Shown here: positions 16,720-24,980 of the stretch, piece by piece
How positions within the stretch are numbered: the first letter of the stretch is position 1
How the letters are laid out: each line of letters starts with the position of its first letter
Source of the DNA: Rhizobium lentis
GTDB taxonomy: Bacteria > Pseudomonadota > Alphaproteobacteria > Rhizobiales > Rhizobiaceae
Assembly (NCBI RefSeq): GCF_017352135.1
Contig: NZ_CP071454.1
Location: 2,939,001-3,003,000 of the forward strand
Length of the DNA stretch: 64,000 nt
Direction of reading: 5' to 3'
Translations under genes and position numbers: made by a program
The notes under the pieces: model-generated
Told to the model about the DNA's origin: nothing
Databases searched by the model: none
Seen by the model: only the letters and a program-made list of their open reading frames with translations

Positions 16720-18171
16720 ATGACTTTTGTTTCCATGCGTATTGCTGGGGCGGAACGCGCCGCCACCACCGGCCGGACCTTCCGGCGTCTCAATCCCGTC
16801 ACGGGTGAGGTCGCGAGCGAGGCTGTGGCAGCCACCGTCGCGGATGCCGTTGCGGCGGCCGATGCGGCAGCGGCGGCGTTCCCCGCCTGGGCGGCTCTCG
16901 GCCCCAATGCGCGCCGCGCCATCCTTTTGAAGGCGGCCGATGCGCTGGCGGCCAAGGGCGACGCCGTCGTTGCCGCCATGGCCTCGGAAATCGGAGCGAC
17001 GGTCGCCTGGGCACGGTTCAACGTCATGCTGGCTTCATCCATGCTGCGCGAGGCAGCGGCCCTCACCACGCAGGTTTCCGGCGAAGTGATCCCCTCCGAC
17101 AAGCCGGGCTGCCTGTCCATGGCGATCCGCGAGCCGGCCGGTGTCGTGCTCGGCATAGCGCCGTGGAACGCGCCGGTTATTCTCGGTGTGCGCGCCGTTG
17201 CTACGCCGCTTGCCTGCGGCAACAGCGTCGTCTTCAAGGCATCGGAAATCTGCCCGCGCACCCATGCGCTGATCGTCGAAGCGCTTGAGGAGGGCGGTCT
17301 TCCGGCCGGTGTCGTCAGCCTTGTGACCAATGCGCCGGAAGACGCAGCCGAGATCGTCGGCGCCTTGATCGATCACCCCGATATCCGCCGGATCAACTTC
17401 ACCGGCTCGACCAATGTCGGGCGCATCATCGCGGAACGCGCCGCCCGGCAGTTGAAACCCGTCCTGCTTGAACTCGGCGGCAAGGCACCCCTTCTCGTGC
17501 TGAAGGATGCCGATGTCGACGAGGCGGTAAAGGCCGCGATCTTCGGGGCCTTCTTCAACCAGGGCCAGATCTGCATGTCGACCGAACGCATCATCGTCGT
17601 GCCCGAAGTGGCTGAGGAGTTCGTGGTGAAGTTCACGGAACGCGCCAAGGCGCTAAAGGCCGGCGATCCCCGCGAGGGCAAGGCTCCGCTGGGCGCCGTG
17701 GTCGATGCCCGCACGGTGGAAAAAGTCGAAGCGCTGATCGCCGACGCCGTTTCCAAGGGAGCCACCGTCACCGGTGCAGGTGCAGCCGACGGCGTGCTTT
17801 TGCCTGCGCAGGTGGTCGACAAGGTCACCTCCGACATGCGCCTCTATTCCGAGGAGAGCTTTGGCCCCGTCGTCGCCATACTCCGCGCCAAGGACGAGGA
17901 CGACGCGGTGCGTCTGACCAATGACAGCGAATACGGCCTCTCGGCCGCCGTCTTCAGCCGTGATACGTCCCGCGCGCTGTCGGTCGCGCGCCGCATCCGC
18001 TCGGGCATCTGCCATGTGAATGGCCCGACCGTGCATGACGAGGCGCAGATGCCTTTCGGCGGGACTAAGGCCTCCGGGTATGGGCGCTTCGGCGGCAAGG
18101 CGGGTATCGCCGAGTTCACCGAATTGCGCTGGATCACCGTCGAGACACAGCCGGGCCACTTCCCGCTCTGA
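16720..18171 (+). CDS. vdh: Aldehyde dehydrogenase, vanillin dehydrogenase type
   Basis: 483 residues, NAD(P)-dependent aldehyde dehydrogenase superfamily. Cofactor and catalytic motifs are GIAPWNAPVILGVRA, FTGSTNVGRIIAE, LELGGKAPLLVL (Glu) and NQGQICMSTER (catalytic Cys285), with the closing MPFGGTKASGYGRFGG. In this context it would oxidise vanillin or 4-hydroxybenzaldehyde to vanillate or 4-hydroxybenzoate, after the lyase encoded next removes acetyl-CoA from the side chain. The ATG follows GGGAGGAG. It opens the plus arm of the divergon, 55 bases after the second operator. Confidence 0.88.
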   Translation: MTFVSMRIAGAERAATTGRTFRRLNPVTGEVASEAVAATVADAVAAADAAAAAFPAWAALGPNARRAILLKAADALAAKGDAVVAAMASEIGATVAWARFNVMLASSMLREAAALTTQVSGEVIPSDKPGCLSMAIREPAGVVLGIAPWNAPVILGVRAVATPLACGNSVVFKASEICPRTHALIVEALEEGGLPAGVVSLVTNAPEDAAEIVGALIDHPDIRRINFTGSTNVGRIIAERAARQLKPVLLELGGKAPLLVLKDADVDEAVKAAIFGAFFNQGQICMSTERIIVVPEVAEEFVVKFTERAKALKAGDPREGKAPLGAVVDARTVEKVEALIADAVSKGATVTGAGAADGVLLPAQVVDKVTSDMRLYSEESFGPVVAILRAKDEDDAVRLTNDSEYGLSAAVFSRDTSRALSVARRIRSGICHVNGPTVHDEAQMPFGGTKASGYGRFGGKAGIAEFTELRWITVETQPGHFPL

Positions 18172-18258
18172 CAGGCTGGGGCAGCGCCCGCCCGAAAGAA
18201 AGTCCGGCGGCGCGCGTCGCCGCAACAACCCGATTGATGCATTTCCAAGGAGGGCCAC

Positions 18259-19089
18259 ATGGCCAACGATACCGAGACTGTCGCATTTGATGTCATCGAT
18301 GGCATCGCATGGGTGCGCTTCAACCGTCCCGGCAAACGCAATGCGATGAGCCCGACGCTCAACCGGGCGATGATGGAGGTACTCGACGAACTCGAGTTCC
18401 GTTCCGATGTCGCCGTGCTGGTCCTGACCGGGGAGGGGGCCGCCTGGACGGCCGGCATGGATCTCAAGGAATATTTCCGGGAAACGGAGGCCGAAGGGCT
18501 CAAGGGGGTCCGCCGGTCACAGCGGGAAAGCTATGGCTGGTGGCGTCGGCTGCGCTGGTACCAGAAGCCGACCATCGCCATGGTCAACGGCTGGTGCTTC
18601 GGCGGCGGCTACGGTCCGCTCTTCGCCTGCGATCTCGCATTCGCGGCGGATGAAGCGAAGTTCGGCCTCTCGGAAATCAACTGGGGCATCCTGCCGGGCG
18701 GCGGAGCGACCAAGGTCGCCGTGGAATTGCTGCCCTTCCGCAAGGCCATGTATCATGCGCTGCTGGGTGAGCCGATCGACGGAAAGACGGCTGCCGAGTG
18801 GGGCCTCGTCAACGAAAGTGTGCCGCTTGCCCAGCTCAAGGATCGGGTGACCGAGGTGGCGAAGATCCTGCGCGCAAAGAACCCGGTCGCGCTCAAAGCC
18901 ACCAAGGACGCCATCCGCCGCGTCGGCGTGATGACCTATGACGAGGCGGAGGATTATCTCGTCCGCGCCCAGGAGGCCGCAAACTCCTTCGACAACGAGG
19001 GACGCAAGGAGGGCATCCGGCAGTTCATCGACGAAAAATCCTACAAGCCGGGCCTCGGGGCCTATGACAAGGACCGCAAGGTTCGCTGA
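18259..19089 (+). CDS. ech: p-Hydroxycinnamoyl-CoA hydratase/lyase
   Basis: 276 residues of the crotonase fold, matching feruloyl-CoA hydratase/lyases closely from memory: RPGKRNAMSPTLNR, AWTAGMDLKEYFRE (residues 62-75), AMVNGWCFGGGYGPL (oxyanion region) and FGLSEINWGILPGG with the catalytic Glu139; the late EDYL tyrosine and KPGL near the end also match. The enzyme hydrates feruloyl- or p-coumaroyl-CoA and splits it by a retro-aldol step into acetyl-CoA plus vanillin or 4-hydroxybenzaldehyde. It follows vdh by 87 bases and precedes the ligase by 30; the start has AAGGAGGGCC upstream. Confidence 0.93.
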   Translation: MANDTETVAFDVIDGIAWVRFNRPGKRNAMSPTLNRAMMEVLDELEFRSDVAVLVLTGEGAAWTAGMDLKEYFRETEAEGLKGVRRSQRESYGWWRRLRWYQKPTIAMVNGWCFGGGYGPLFACDLAFAADEAKFGLSEINWGILPGGGATKVAVELLPFRKAMYHALLGEPIDGKTAAEWGLVNESVPLAQLKDRVTEVAKILRAKNPVALKATKDAIRRVGVMTYDEAEDYLVRAQEAANSFDNEGRKEGIRQFIDEKSYKPGLGAYDKDRKVR

Positions 19090-19119
19090 ATCCCGAGGAG
19101 GAGAAAGGGAGGAGGAAAA

Positions 19120-20619
19120 ATGCTGGACTTCATTTCACCCGATCCGGTGGCGCTTCACGCGCGCCTCCGGCCGGCGGCGACGGCCTGCGTCGATCTTGCC
19201 GGCAATCGGCAGTGGAGCTACCGGGAGCTTGACACGGATATCCAGCGCGCCGTGACCGTGCTGGGCGCCGAAGGCATCGTGAAGGGTGACCGGGTGGCTG
19301 TGCTTGCCCGCAACAACGTGCATCAGGTCATCCTGCAGCAGGCGCTGATGCGGCTCGGCGCGATCTTCGTTCCGCTCAACTGGCGCCTGTCACAGCAGGA
19401 ACTCGGGCAGTTGCTGAGGGACTGCACGCCGTCGATCCTCTATACCGACGAGGATATCCCGGAACTGCCGCCCGGCTGCCGCGCGAAGAGCTTTCGCAAT
19501 TTCGCCTCCGATGCCGCGGTCGCGAAGCCGGGACCGCGATGCACGCCGCACTCCGGTCACGACACCTGCATCATTCTCTATACCTCCGGCACCTCAGGCG
19601 TGCCGAAGGGTGCGATGCTGACCTCGCAATTCTTGCTGGCGACGGCGGTGAACTTCAATATTCTGGGCGAGGTGGACACCGGTTGCGTGTTCCTCTGCGA
19701 CAGCCCCATGTTCCATGTCATCGGCATCGTCACGCAGATCTGGCCGCCGATGCTGCGCGGCGGCACCTTCATCGTCTCGCCCGGCTTCGATCCCGAACTG
19801 ACCAATGAGCGGCTGGGCAATCCCGACTTCGGCGTCACCCATTATTTCTGCGTGCCCCAAATGGCGGAAGCCCTTCGCCGTGCGTCGAACTTCGCGCCCG
19901 AACGGTGGAGCAGGCTCAAGGCGCTCTTCACCGGGGGCGCGCCGAACCCGCCGGCCCATATCCGCTGGTGGCTCGATCACGGCGTGCGGATGGTCGACGG
20001 CTACGGCATGACCGAAACCGGAACCACTCTCGGCATGCCCCTGTCGCAGGAGCTTCTGCGCGCCAAAGCGGGCGCGGTGGGCCTTGCGGGACCACTGACG
20101 GCCATACGGCTGGTGGATGAAGACGACCGCGACGTGCCCGACGGGTCTCCGGGGGAGATCCTGGTCTTCGGGCTCAATGTCGTCACCGGTTACTGGAACC
20201 GGCCGGAAGAACGGCAGCGCAGCTTCACGGCGGATGGCTGGATTCGAACCGGCGATGTCGGACGCCGCGACCAGGACGGTTTCATCTCGATCGTGGACCG
20301 CCGCAAGGACATGTTCATTTCCGGCGGCGAGAACGTCTACCCGGTCGAGATAGAGGCAGCGCTTGCCGAACACCCCGGTGTCCGTGAGGTGGCGGTCATC
20401 GGCATTCCAGACGAGCGCTGGGGCGAGGTCGGACGAGCCTATGTGGTCATGGCCCCGGATCGGCGGCCCGACCCTGAGGAACTTGCACGGCATTGCCAGT
20501 CGCTGATCGCCCGCTACAAGGTGCCGAAGGAGTTTCGCTTCGTCACCAGTCTGCCCCGGACCGGCTCCGGGAAAGTGATGAAACACGTATTGCGCAAGGA
20601 AGCTCTGGAGGAACGCTAG
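19120..20619 (+). CDS. fcs: Hydroxycinnamate (feruloyl)-CoA ligase
   Basis: 499 residues, class I adenylate-forming acyl-CoA synthetase. The P-loop-like motif ILYTSGTSGVPKG is at about residues 152-164; VDGYGMTETGTT, GWIRTGDVGRRDQDGFISIVDRRKDM and the late PRTGSGKVMKHVLRKE (catalytic Lys) follow. It activates ferulate, p-coumarate or related acids to the CoA thioesters used by the lyase. The ATG sits behind a strong GGGAGGAGGAAAA. The exact acid cannot be told from the sequence; context gives the hydroxycinnamate assignment. Confidence 0.88.
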   Translation: MLDFISPDPVALHARLRPAATACVDLAGNRQWSYRELDTDIQRAVTVLGAEGIVKGDRVAVLARNNVHQVILQQALMRLGAIFVPLNWRLSQQELGQLLRDCTPSILYTDEDIPELPPGCRAKSFRNFASDAAVAKPGPRCTPHSGHDTCIILYTSGTSGVPKGAMLTSQFLLATAVNFNILGEVDTGCVFLCDSPMFHVIGIVTQIWPPMLRGGTFIVSPGFDPELTNERLGNPDFGVTHYFCVPQMAEALRRASNFAPERWSRLKALFTGGAPNPPAHIRWWLDHGVRMVDGYGMTETGTTLGMPLSQELLRAKAGAVGLAGPLTAIRLVDEDDRDVPDGSPGEILVFGLNVVTGYWNRPEERQRSFTADGWIRTGDVGRRDQDGFISIVDRRKDMFISGGENVYPVEIEAALAEHPGVREVAVIGIPDERWGEVGRAYVVMAPDRRPDPEELARHCQSLIARYKVPKEFRFVTSLPRTGSGKVMKHVLRKEALEER

Positions 20620-21049
20620 AGCGTCGGGCGGCATTTGTGAATCCGGCGGTTCCTTTGGCTTCGCACACGACGCCTAGTGTTCGCCCTACCTTGACCTCAT
20701 TCACCATTGCGCCGGGCACGTCCAGACTTCCTAGTCGTGAGAGCCTCCAATGTACCTCTCCATGGAGAAACTCCCGTTGCTCGTCCACGAAAGGCGATCA
20801 CAGATCGGGGCGGCTCGGATATGCTGGTGACGCAACCGGAAAGGCTCAAAATGACTGAAATCAGCTGATCGAAATATGCTTCTCTTTCAGAGATTGCACA
20901 TGCAGCATTATTTGATACGTCCCCTGGTTTTAAGTTTATTCCAACGCCACCTTTATCCCACACACACCTGATTGCAATGGTCGCGCCACGCTAAGGACTT
21001 GGCGCGGGAGATTTCCGCGTTACCTAAGCCGGCGGCATGGAGGATGACG
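20620..21049. other. Intergenic region after the CoA ligase
   Basis: 430 bases between the ligase and the cupin gene, less GC-rich than the flanks. I find no credible gene, RNA or repeat; the short frames on either strand have no ribosome site or family likeness. It presumably holds the end of the hydroxycinnamate transcript and the cupin promoter. Confidence 0.5.
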
Positions 21050-21400
21050 ATGAAGATGCAGAAATTCACGATCGCCGACGCTTCGCTGGAGCGTTCCCCC
21101 GGGCAGGAGGCAGATATCCGCGTCGGCAATCTCGTCGATGAGCGGCATGGCGGGCCGATCACCATCGGTTACGGACGCTATGCGCCGGGCCAAAGCCTGA
21201 CCGAAACCATGGCGGTCGACGATGTCATGATCGTTCTGGAAGGACGGCTTTCGGTTTCGACAGAGGCGGGAACGGTCAGCGCCGGGCCGGGCGAGATCGT
21301 CTACATGCCGAAGGGCGAGACCGTGACGATCCGCTCGCATGAGGAGGGCGCTCTCACCGCCTATGTCACCTATCCACACTGGCGCCCGGCGCATGCGTAA
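21050..21400 (+). CDS. Small cupin protein, EutQ-like
   Basis: 116 residues forming one cupin barrel: GYGRYAPGQSLTETMAVDDVMIVLEGRLSV (motif 1) and VSAGPGEIVYMPKGETVTI (motif 2), as in EutQ-type ethanolamine-utilisation cupins. The metal-binding histidines of many cupins are largely missing here (the motif has Asp where His is common). No eut genes are nearby, so a function is not assigned. The ATG at 21050 is preceded by GGAGG with a six-base gap. Confidence 0.82.
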   Translation: MKMQKFTIADASLERSPGQEADIRVGNLVDERHGGPITIGYGRYAPGQSLTETMAVDDVMIVLEGRLSVSTEAGTVSAGPGEIVYMPKGETVTIRSHEEGALTAYVTYPHWRPAHA

Positions 21401-21522
21401 GCCGTAGGGTAACAGGATGCTTTTCCTCGGCCGTCTCGATTGATTTCCGCAGCCGCTTGGGTTGCGGATTGACCACGACTGGTGATTGCAAAGATCTCTA
21501 CCCGTCGCAACGAGGTTTTGGC

Positions 21523-21867
21523 ATGTCTATCGCGACCTTACCTGCTCCACCCTATTACGTCGTCTGCTTCTCGTCGCAACGAACGGAGATCGAAGACGGC
21601 TATGGTGACGTCGGCGCTGCGATGGTGGAACTGGCACAGCAGCAGCCCGGCTTTCTGGGTTTCGAAAGCGCTCGCCGTGCCGACGGCTTCGGCATCATCA
21701 ACTCTTATTGGAGGGACGAAGAAAGCATCCGGGCCTGGAAAGCGGTCGTCGATCACGTCGAAGCGCAACGCCGGGGCCGGGCCGACTGGTATAGGCGTTA
21801 TGAAATCCGTGTGGCGCGCGTCGAAAGAGCCTATGGCTTCGAAGCGCAACACGTCGAACCGGGATGA
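21523..21867 (+). CDS. Antibiotic biosynthesis monooxygenase-like (ABM) protein
   Basis: 114 residues with the dimeric alpha-beta barrel pattern: PPYYVVCFSSQRTE, a helix VGAAMVELAQQQPGFLGFESAR, then GFGIINSYWRDEESIRAWKAVVDHVEAQRRGRADWYRRYEIRVARVER. The W-RDEESI-AW segment is typical of this family, which includes cofactor-free monooxygenases and haem-degrading proteins. It is convergent with the glutathione transferase gene, 29 bases apart. Start at 21523 behind GAGG. Confidence 0.85.
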   Translation: MSIATLPAPPYYVVCFSSQRTEIEDGYGDVGAAMVELAQQQPGFLGFESARRADGFGIINSYWRDEESIRAWKAVVDHVEAQRRGRADWYRRYEIRVARVERAYGFEAQHVEPG

Positions 21868-21896
21868 TCTTCGCCCAAGCCCTTCGCCCGTGCCTC

Positions 21897-22514
21897 TCAG
21901 GCGGGGAAGGGGTTTTGCCATGCATCCAGTTCTTCAAGCCGGCCGTACCACTTCTGGATATGCCGGAACTCGGCGAGCGGTATCTCGGCAGCGGCGGCAT
22001 AAGGAAGCGCAGCAGCCAATGCGAAATCCGCCACGGTCAGTGTCTTGCCGACGGCGACGCTATTGGCGGCCAGATGATCGTCGAGCACCCGGCCATGGCG
22101 CCGAAAGTTCGTCTTCGCATCTTCGATCACGGCGATGTCAGGCTTGCCGCCAAACAACGGCTTGATCAAGATTTCAAACCACAGCGTTGCCCCGTGCAGG
22201 GTGAAATGGCTGGCATCCCAGCTCAACCAGCGCAGCACGTCGATCTGCCGGTGGTCATGCGGCCAGAAATCGGCTGCGACTGCGTCAGACAGCCTGCACA
22301 TGATGGCGTTCGCTTCCCATAGGGTTCCGGCATCGTCCTGCAGCACCGGGACTTTCCCGTTCGGGTTCAGCGCCAGGAATTCCGCGCTGCGCTGTTCTCC
22401 GCTTGCCAGGTCTACCCTGACGAAGTCGACGTCGGCTTGAAGAAAACGAGCGGCGGCGCAGGCTTTCCGCGGATTGAGCGTTTCGCAATAATAGAGCTTC
22501 GCCGCCTTACGCAT
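21897..22514 (-). CDS. Glutathione S-transferase family protein
   Basis: 205 residues with the two GST domains. The N-terminal thioredoxin-like part is KLYYCETLNPRKACAAARFLQADVDFVRVDL, with the cis-Pro/SNAIL-type region KVPVLQDDAGTLWEANAIMCRLSD; the C-terminal helical part follows (GKTLTVADFALAAALPYA). It is third in an operon of ArsR regulator, SRPBCC protein and GST, overlapping the SRPBCC stop by eight bases. It probably conjugates or carries glutathione with the SRPBCC partner's ligand; that is inference. Confidence 0.88.
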   Translation of the reverse strand: MRKAAKLYYCETLNPRKACAAARFLQADVDFVRVDLASGEQRSAEFLALNPNGKVPVLQDDAGTLWEANAIMCRLSDAVAADFWPHDHRQIDVLRWLSWDASHFTLHGATLWFEILIKPLFGGKPDIAVIEDAKTNFRRHGRVLDDHLAANSVAVGKTLTVADFALAAALPYAAAAEIPLAEFRHIQKWYGRLEELDAWQNPFPA

Positions 22515-22983
22515 GGTTCGGCCCTTGGGATTCAGCCCCGAGAAAAAAGCTCAATCGCTCGAAACTTTGCGACCAACCGGTCTCATGACCCTCAAGTGAC
22601 GATGCGCTTGCAAATCCACTCTGCCGAAACGTCATTTCCGTGCCGCCGTCGCTTTCCCTGAAGGTGATGAAGACGACCGTTTCGGGGCTGGTTTCGCCGC
22701 TTCCGGTCTCCCAGGCATGTGTGAAGACAAGCCTGTGCGGCGGCTCGACCTCCAGATATTTTCCGCCGACCCAATGCTCTTCTCCATCTGGTGCAATCAG
22801 ACAGGCGCGGTGTCTGCCGCCGGGCCAGGCTTCAAGTCTGTCGCCCACCGCCTTGAAACCGTGAGGACCACACCATTGCACAAACGCTTTCGGGTCGGTC
22901 CATGCCCTGAAAACGAGATCGCGTGGGGCATCGAACCGCCGCACAAGAACCAGGTCGCGGCTGTCGGTCTCCGGATTAGTCAT
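22507..22983 (-). CDS. SRPBCC (AHSA1-like) protein, module 1
   Basis: 158 residues of the START/Bet v1-like fold, Aha1 homology type: VLVRRFDAPRDLVFRAWTDPKAFVQWCGPHGF, then GGRHRACLIAPDGEEHWVGGKYLEVEPPHRLVFTHAWE and the C-terminal SFERLSFFLG. These proteins have a hydrophobic pocket and commonly accompany ArsR regulators. The start at 22983 overlaps the upstream ArsR gene by eight bases, and its end overlaps the GST gene, so the three are coupled. Confidence 0.9.
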   Translation of the reverse strand: MTNPETDSRDLVLVRRFDAPRDLVFRAWTDPKAFVQWCGPHGFKAVGDRLEAWPGGRHRACLIAPDGEEHWVGGKYLEVEPPHRLVFTHAWETGSGETSPETVVFITFRESDGGTEMTFRQSGFASASSLEGHETGWSQSFERLSFFLGAESQGPNHA

Positions 22984-23308
22984 TTTCGTATCCTTGTACC
23001 TTGGTGAGATAGTCATCGAGGCGATCGAAGCTTTGATCCCAGAAGCGTCTGTAATCGGCGATCCAATCCGCAATTGTCTTCAAGGCTGCCGGCTCCAGCA
23101 TACGGGGACGTGAATTTGCTTCCCGGCCAGAGCGGATCAATCCGGCCTGTTCCAGGACCTTGAGATGTTTTGAGATGGCGGGCTGAGACAGTTCGAAGGG
23201 ATCGGCGAGTTCGGCCACAGTCGCCTTGCCGTTGGCAAGCCGCGCCAGAATTGCTCTCCGTGTGGGATCGGAGAGCGCGGAGAAAATCGCATCAAGCCTG
23301 TCGTCCAT
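22976..23308 (-). CDS. ArsR family regulator, module 1
   Basis: 110 residues of the small winged-helix ArsR type: IFSALSDPTRRAILARLANGKATVAELADPFELSQPAISKHLKVLEQAGLIRSGREANSRP. The classical metal-binding ELCVCDL motif is absent, so it senses something other than arsenic-type metals, as usual for ArsR proteins paired with AHSA1 partners. It leads an ArsR-SRPBCC-GST operon, and a perfect 24-bp palindrome lies just ahead of its start. Confidence 0.92.
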   Translation of the reverse strand: MDDRLDAIFSALSDPTRRAILARLANGKATVAELADPFELSQPAISKHLKVLEQAGLIRSGREANSRPRMLEPAALKTIADWIADYRRFWDQSFDRLDDYLTKVQGYEND

Positions 23309-23314
23309 GAATCA

Positions 23315-23338
23315 CCATTTGGCTATATAGCCAAATGG
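23315..23338. promoter_or_regulatory. Perfect 24-bp palindrome ahead of ArsR module 1
   Basis: Positions 23315-23326 (CCATTTGGCTAT) are an exact mirror of 23327-23338. The site lies six bases upstream of the arsR start, so its occupation would block the promoter or start region. It is the probable autoregulatory operator; its start-proximal place is the basis of that. Confidence 0.82.
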
Positions 23339-23501
23339 ATATATTCGACTCGGCGAAATGTCAAAGGCAATTTTGCGCTGGATTGGCAATGACGGAAGGA
23401 ACTCGACCTTGGCGCGCAAGCGACGATGTCGCGAGGGGACCCCGTCACCGCTCGCGACGGAGGCGCCCCGACTGCACCAATTTTGGAGGCGCTGCCCAGC
23501 C

Positions 23502-23918
23502 TTACATCGGAGGCATTTTTTCGAAGTTCGGCACATCCGGGTCGACCCGATCCCAGGCCTGGCCGCGGACGGTGTAGGTCACCATTTGCGGCTGATATCG
23601 CTCGGGCTCATCGAGGCTGGCGGCGTGGATGGTGAAGACATCGGGCATGTAGGAGAAGGTCAGATAAACCGGCGCGCCGCAGGCGGGGCAGAAGCCGCGC
23701 CTCTTGACGTTGCCGTTATCGGCGACGATTTCCCAGTGGCTCGCCTGGCCTTCAAGCTTTACCGCCTGCCGGCTCGGGAAGCTCAGATAGGATCCGTGGC
23801 CCGTGCCGCTCGTCCTCTGGCAGTCGCGGCACTGGCAGTCGTTCATCGCGATCGGCTCGGCCGAGATCTCGTAATGGATCGCGCCGCAGGCGCAGCCGCC
23901 GGTATAGGGCTTGCTCAT
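23502..23918 (-). CDS. GFA family (glutathione-dependent formaldehyde-activating-like) protein
   Basis: 138 residues. The zinc-binding cysteines of the Mss4-like GFA fold are all present: GGCACGAIHYE, DCQCRDCQRTSG and GFCPACGAPVY. True glutathione-formaldehyde activity has been shown for few members, so this is a family call. It lies 48 bases downstream of the second SRPBCC gene and completes an ArsR-SRPBCC-GFA unit on the minus strand. Confidence 0.9.
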   Translation of the reverse strand: MSKPYTGGCACGAIHYEISAEPIAMNDCQCRDCQRTSGTGHGSYLSFPSRQAVKLEGQASHWEIVADNGNVKRRGFCPACGAPVYLTFSYMPDVFTIHAASLDEPERYQPQMVTYTVRGQAWDRVDPDVPNFEKMPPM

Positions 23919-23965
23919 CTCATTCTCCTGAAAAGCGGTTGATGGGGCGCGGCCTCTTGGCCGCC

Positions 23966-24430
23966 TCAGTCCTCGCCGCCGGCAAGGGCGCCGATATTCT
24001 TCACGACCTTCTTCCAGCCTTCGCCCATTTTCCGGAAGGCCGTTTCATTCCTAGGCAGCACGAAGCCGGAATGGATGAGGCGCAGCCGCGTGCCGTCTTC
24101 GGCTCGGGAGAGAAGGAAGGTGACGACGGTGTCGAGCGGCGAGCCGTAGCCGGCGTTCTCAGCATGCCCGCCTTTCCAGGCATAGGAGAGACGCTCGTTC
24201 GGCTTCACCTCCAGCACCTCACAGTGAATGGTGCCGTCCCAGGCGCCGGCCGGCGTCGTCTGGTAGGTGAAGCGCTTGCCTTCGACCAGCTCGAAGCCCG
24301 CCGGCATCATCAGCCATCGGCCCATCAGCTCGGCCGTGGTCAGCGTTTTCCAGATGGTTTCCGGCGCATGGGGAAACACCTCGTCGACGACGATCTCCTG
24401 CGTGTCGGGCTTCAATGCGGTCTCGTTCAT
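23966..24430 (-). CDS. SRPBCC (AHSA1-like) protein, module 2
   Basis: 154 residues of the same Aha1-type START fold as module 1: EIVVDEVFPHAPETIWKTLTTAELMGRWLM, GTIHCEVLEVKPNERLSYAWKG, and a closing helix KMGEGWKKVVKNIGALAGGED. It overlaps the upstream arsR stop by four bases. The ligand is not known. Confidence 0.9.
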   Translation of the reverse strand: MNETALKPDTQEIVVDEVFPHAPETIWKTLTTAELMGRWLMMPAGFELVEGKRFTYQTTPAGAWDGTIHCEVLEVKPNERLSYAWKGGHAENAGYGSPLDTVVTFLLSRAEDGTRLRLIHSGFVLPRNETAFRKMGEGWKKVVKNIGALAGGED

Positions 24431-24756
24431 GGATCGATTTCCTTCAGCAAGCTTCTGAGATCAGCAAAACGTTCGCGCCAGAAGGTGCCGTAATGGCTCA
24501 TCCAGTCGACGAGCGGCGCGAGGCCTTCCGGCGCGGCGCGGTAATAGACGTTGCGGCCCTCGGGGCGCTCGGCGACCAGGCCCGCCAGCTTCAGCGCCTT
24601 GAGGTGCTGGGAGACGGCGCCCTGCGTGACGGTGCTCGCGCGTGTCAGTTCGACGACGGTGATCTCCTTGGAGAGAACGATCTGCTCGAACACCGCCCGC
24701 CGGGTGGGATCGGCAAGGGCGCGCATCACGGCGTCGATGGAAGCGGTCTGGATCAT
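24427..24756 (-). CDS. ArsR family regulator, module 2
   Basis: 109 residues: DAVMRALADPTRRAVFEQIVLSKEITVVELTRASTVTQGAVSQHLKALKLAGLVAERPEGRNVYYRAAPEGLAPLVDWM. The Y-Y-R and late W-M are typical of ArsR proteins linked to SRPBCC partners. I chose the ATG at 24756; an upstream in-frame ATG at 24792 overlaps the promoter elements. It leads a second ArsR-SRPBCC unit with GFA as third gene. Confidence 0.9.
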   Translation of the reverse strand: MIQTASIDAVMRALADPTRRAVFEQIVLSKEITVVELTRASTVTQGAVSQHLKALKLAGLVAERPEGRNVYYRAAPEGLAPLVDWMSHYGTFWRERFADLRSLLKEIDP

Positions 24757-24763
24757 GGGAAAA

Positions 24764-24799
24764 TCAATAGCGTAGACTAATTGATGAGTCAAGACTAAT
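24764..24799 (-). promoter_or_regulatory. Promoter with flanking direct repeats, ArsR module 2
   Basis: On the minus strand a -35-like TTGACT (24787-24792) and -10-like TATTGA (24764-24769) are separated by 17 bases. Two copies of AGACTAAT (plus strand, 24774-24781 and 24792-24799), spaced 18 bases, overlap the promoter and are likely regulator contact sites. Confidence 0.55.
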
Positions 24800-24980
24800 C
24801 TGTTCCTGCTCCGGGGCGGAACTGAAACGCGATGCCCTGCCTGTTGCCGTTTCTTTCGTCATCCAACGGATATCCGCAGATTCAGCGGCGGAGCCGTCAC
24901 CATGACATCGCACCAGATTTCGAGCCCGGCTGGAACCTCGTCAGACCTCGCGAAGTTTGCGTGATGGAGGAGAATTCCAC

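Noticed and set aside
20697-20963. A minus-strand 88-codon frame after the CoA ligase
   Set aside because: No ribosome site or family; treated as intergenic.
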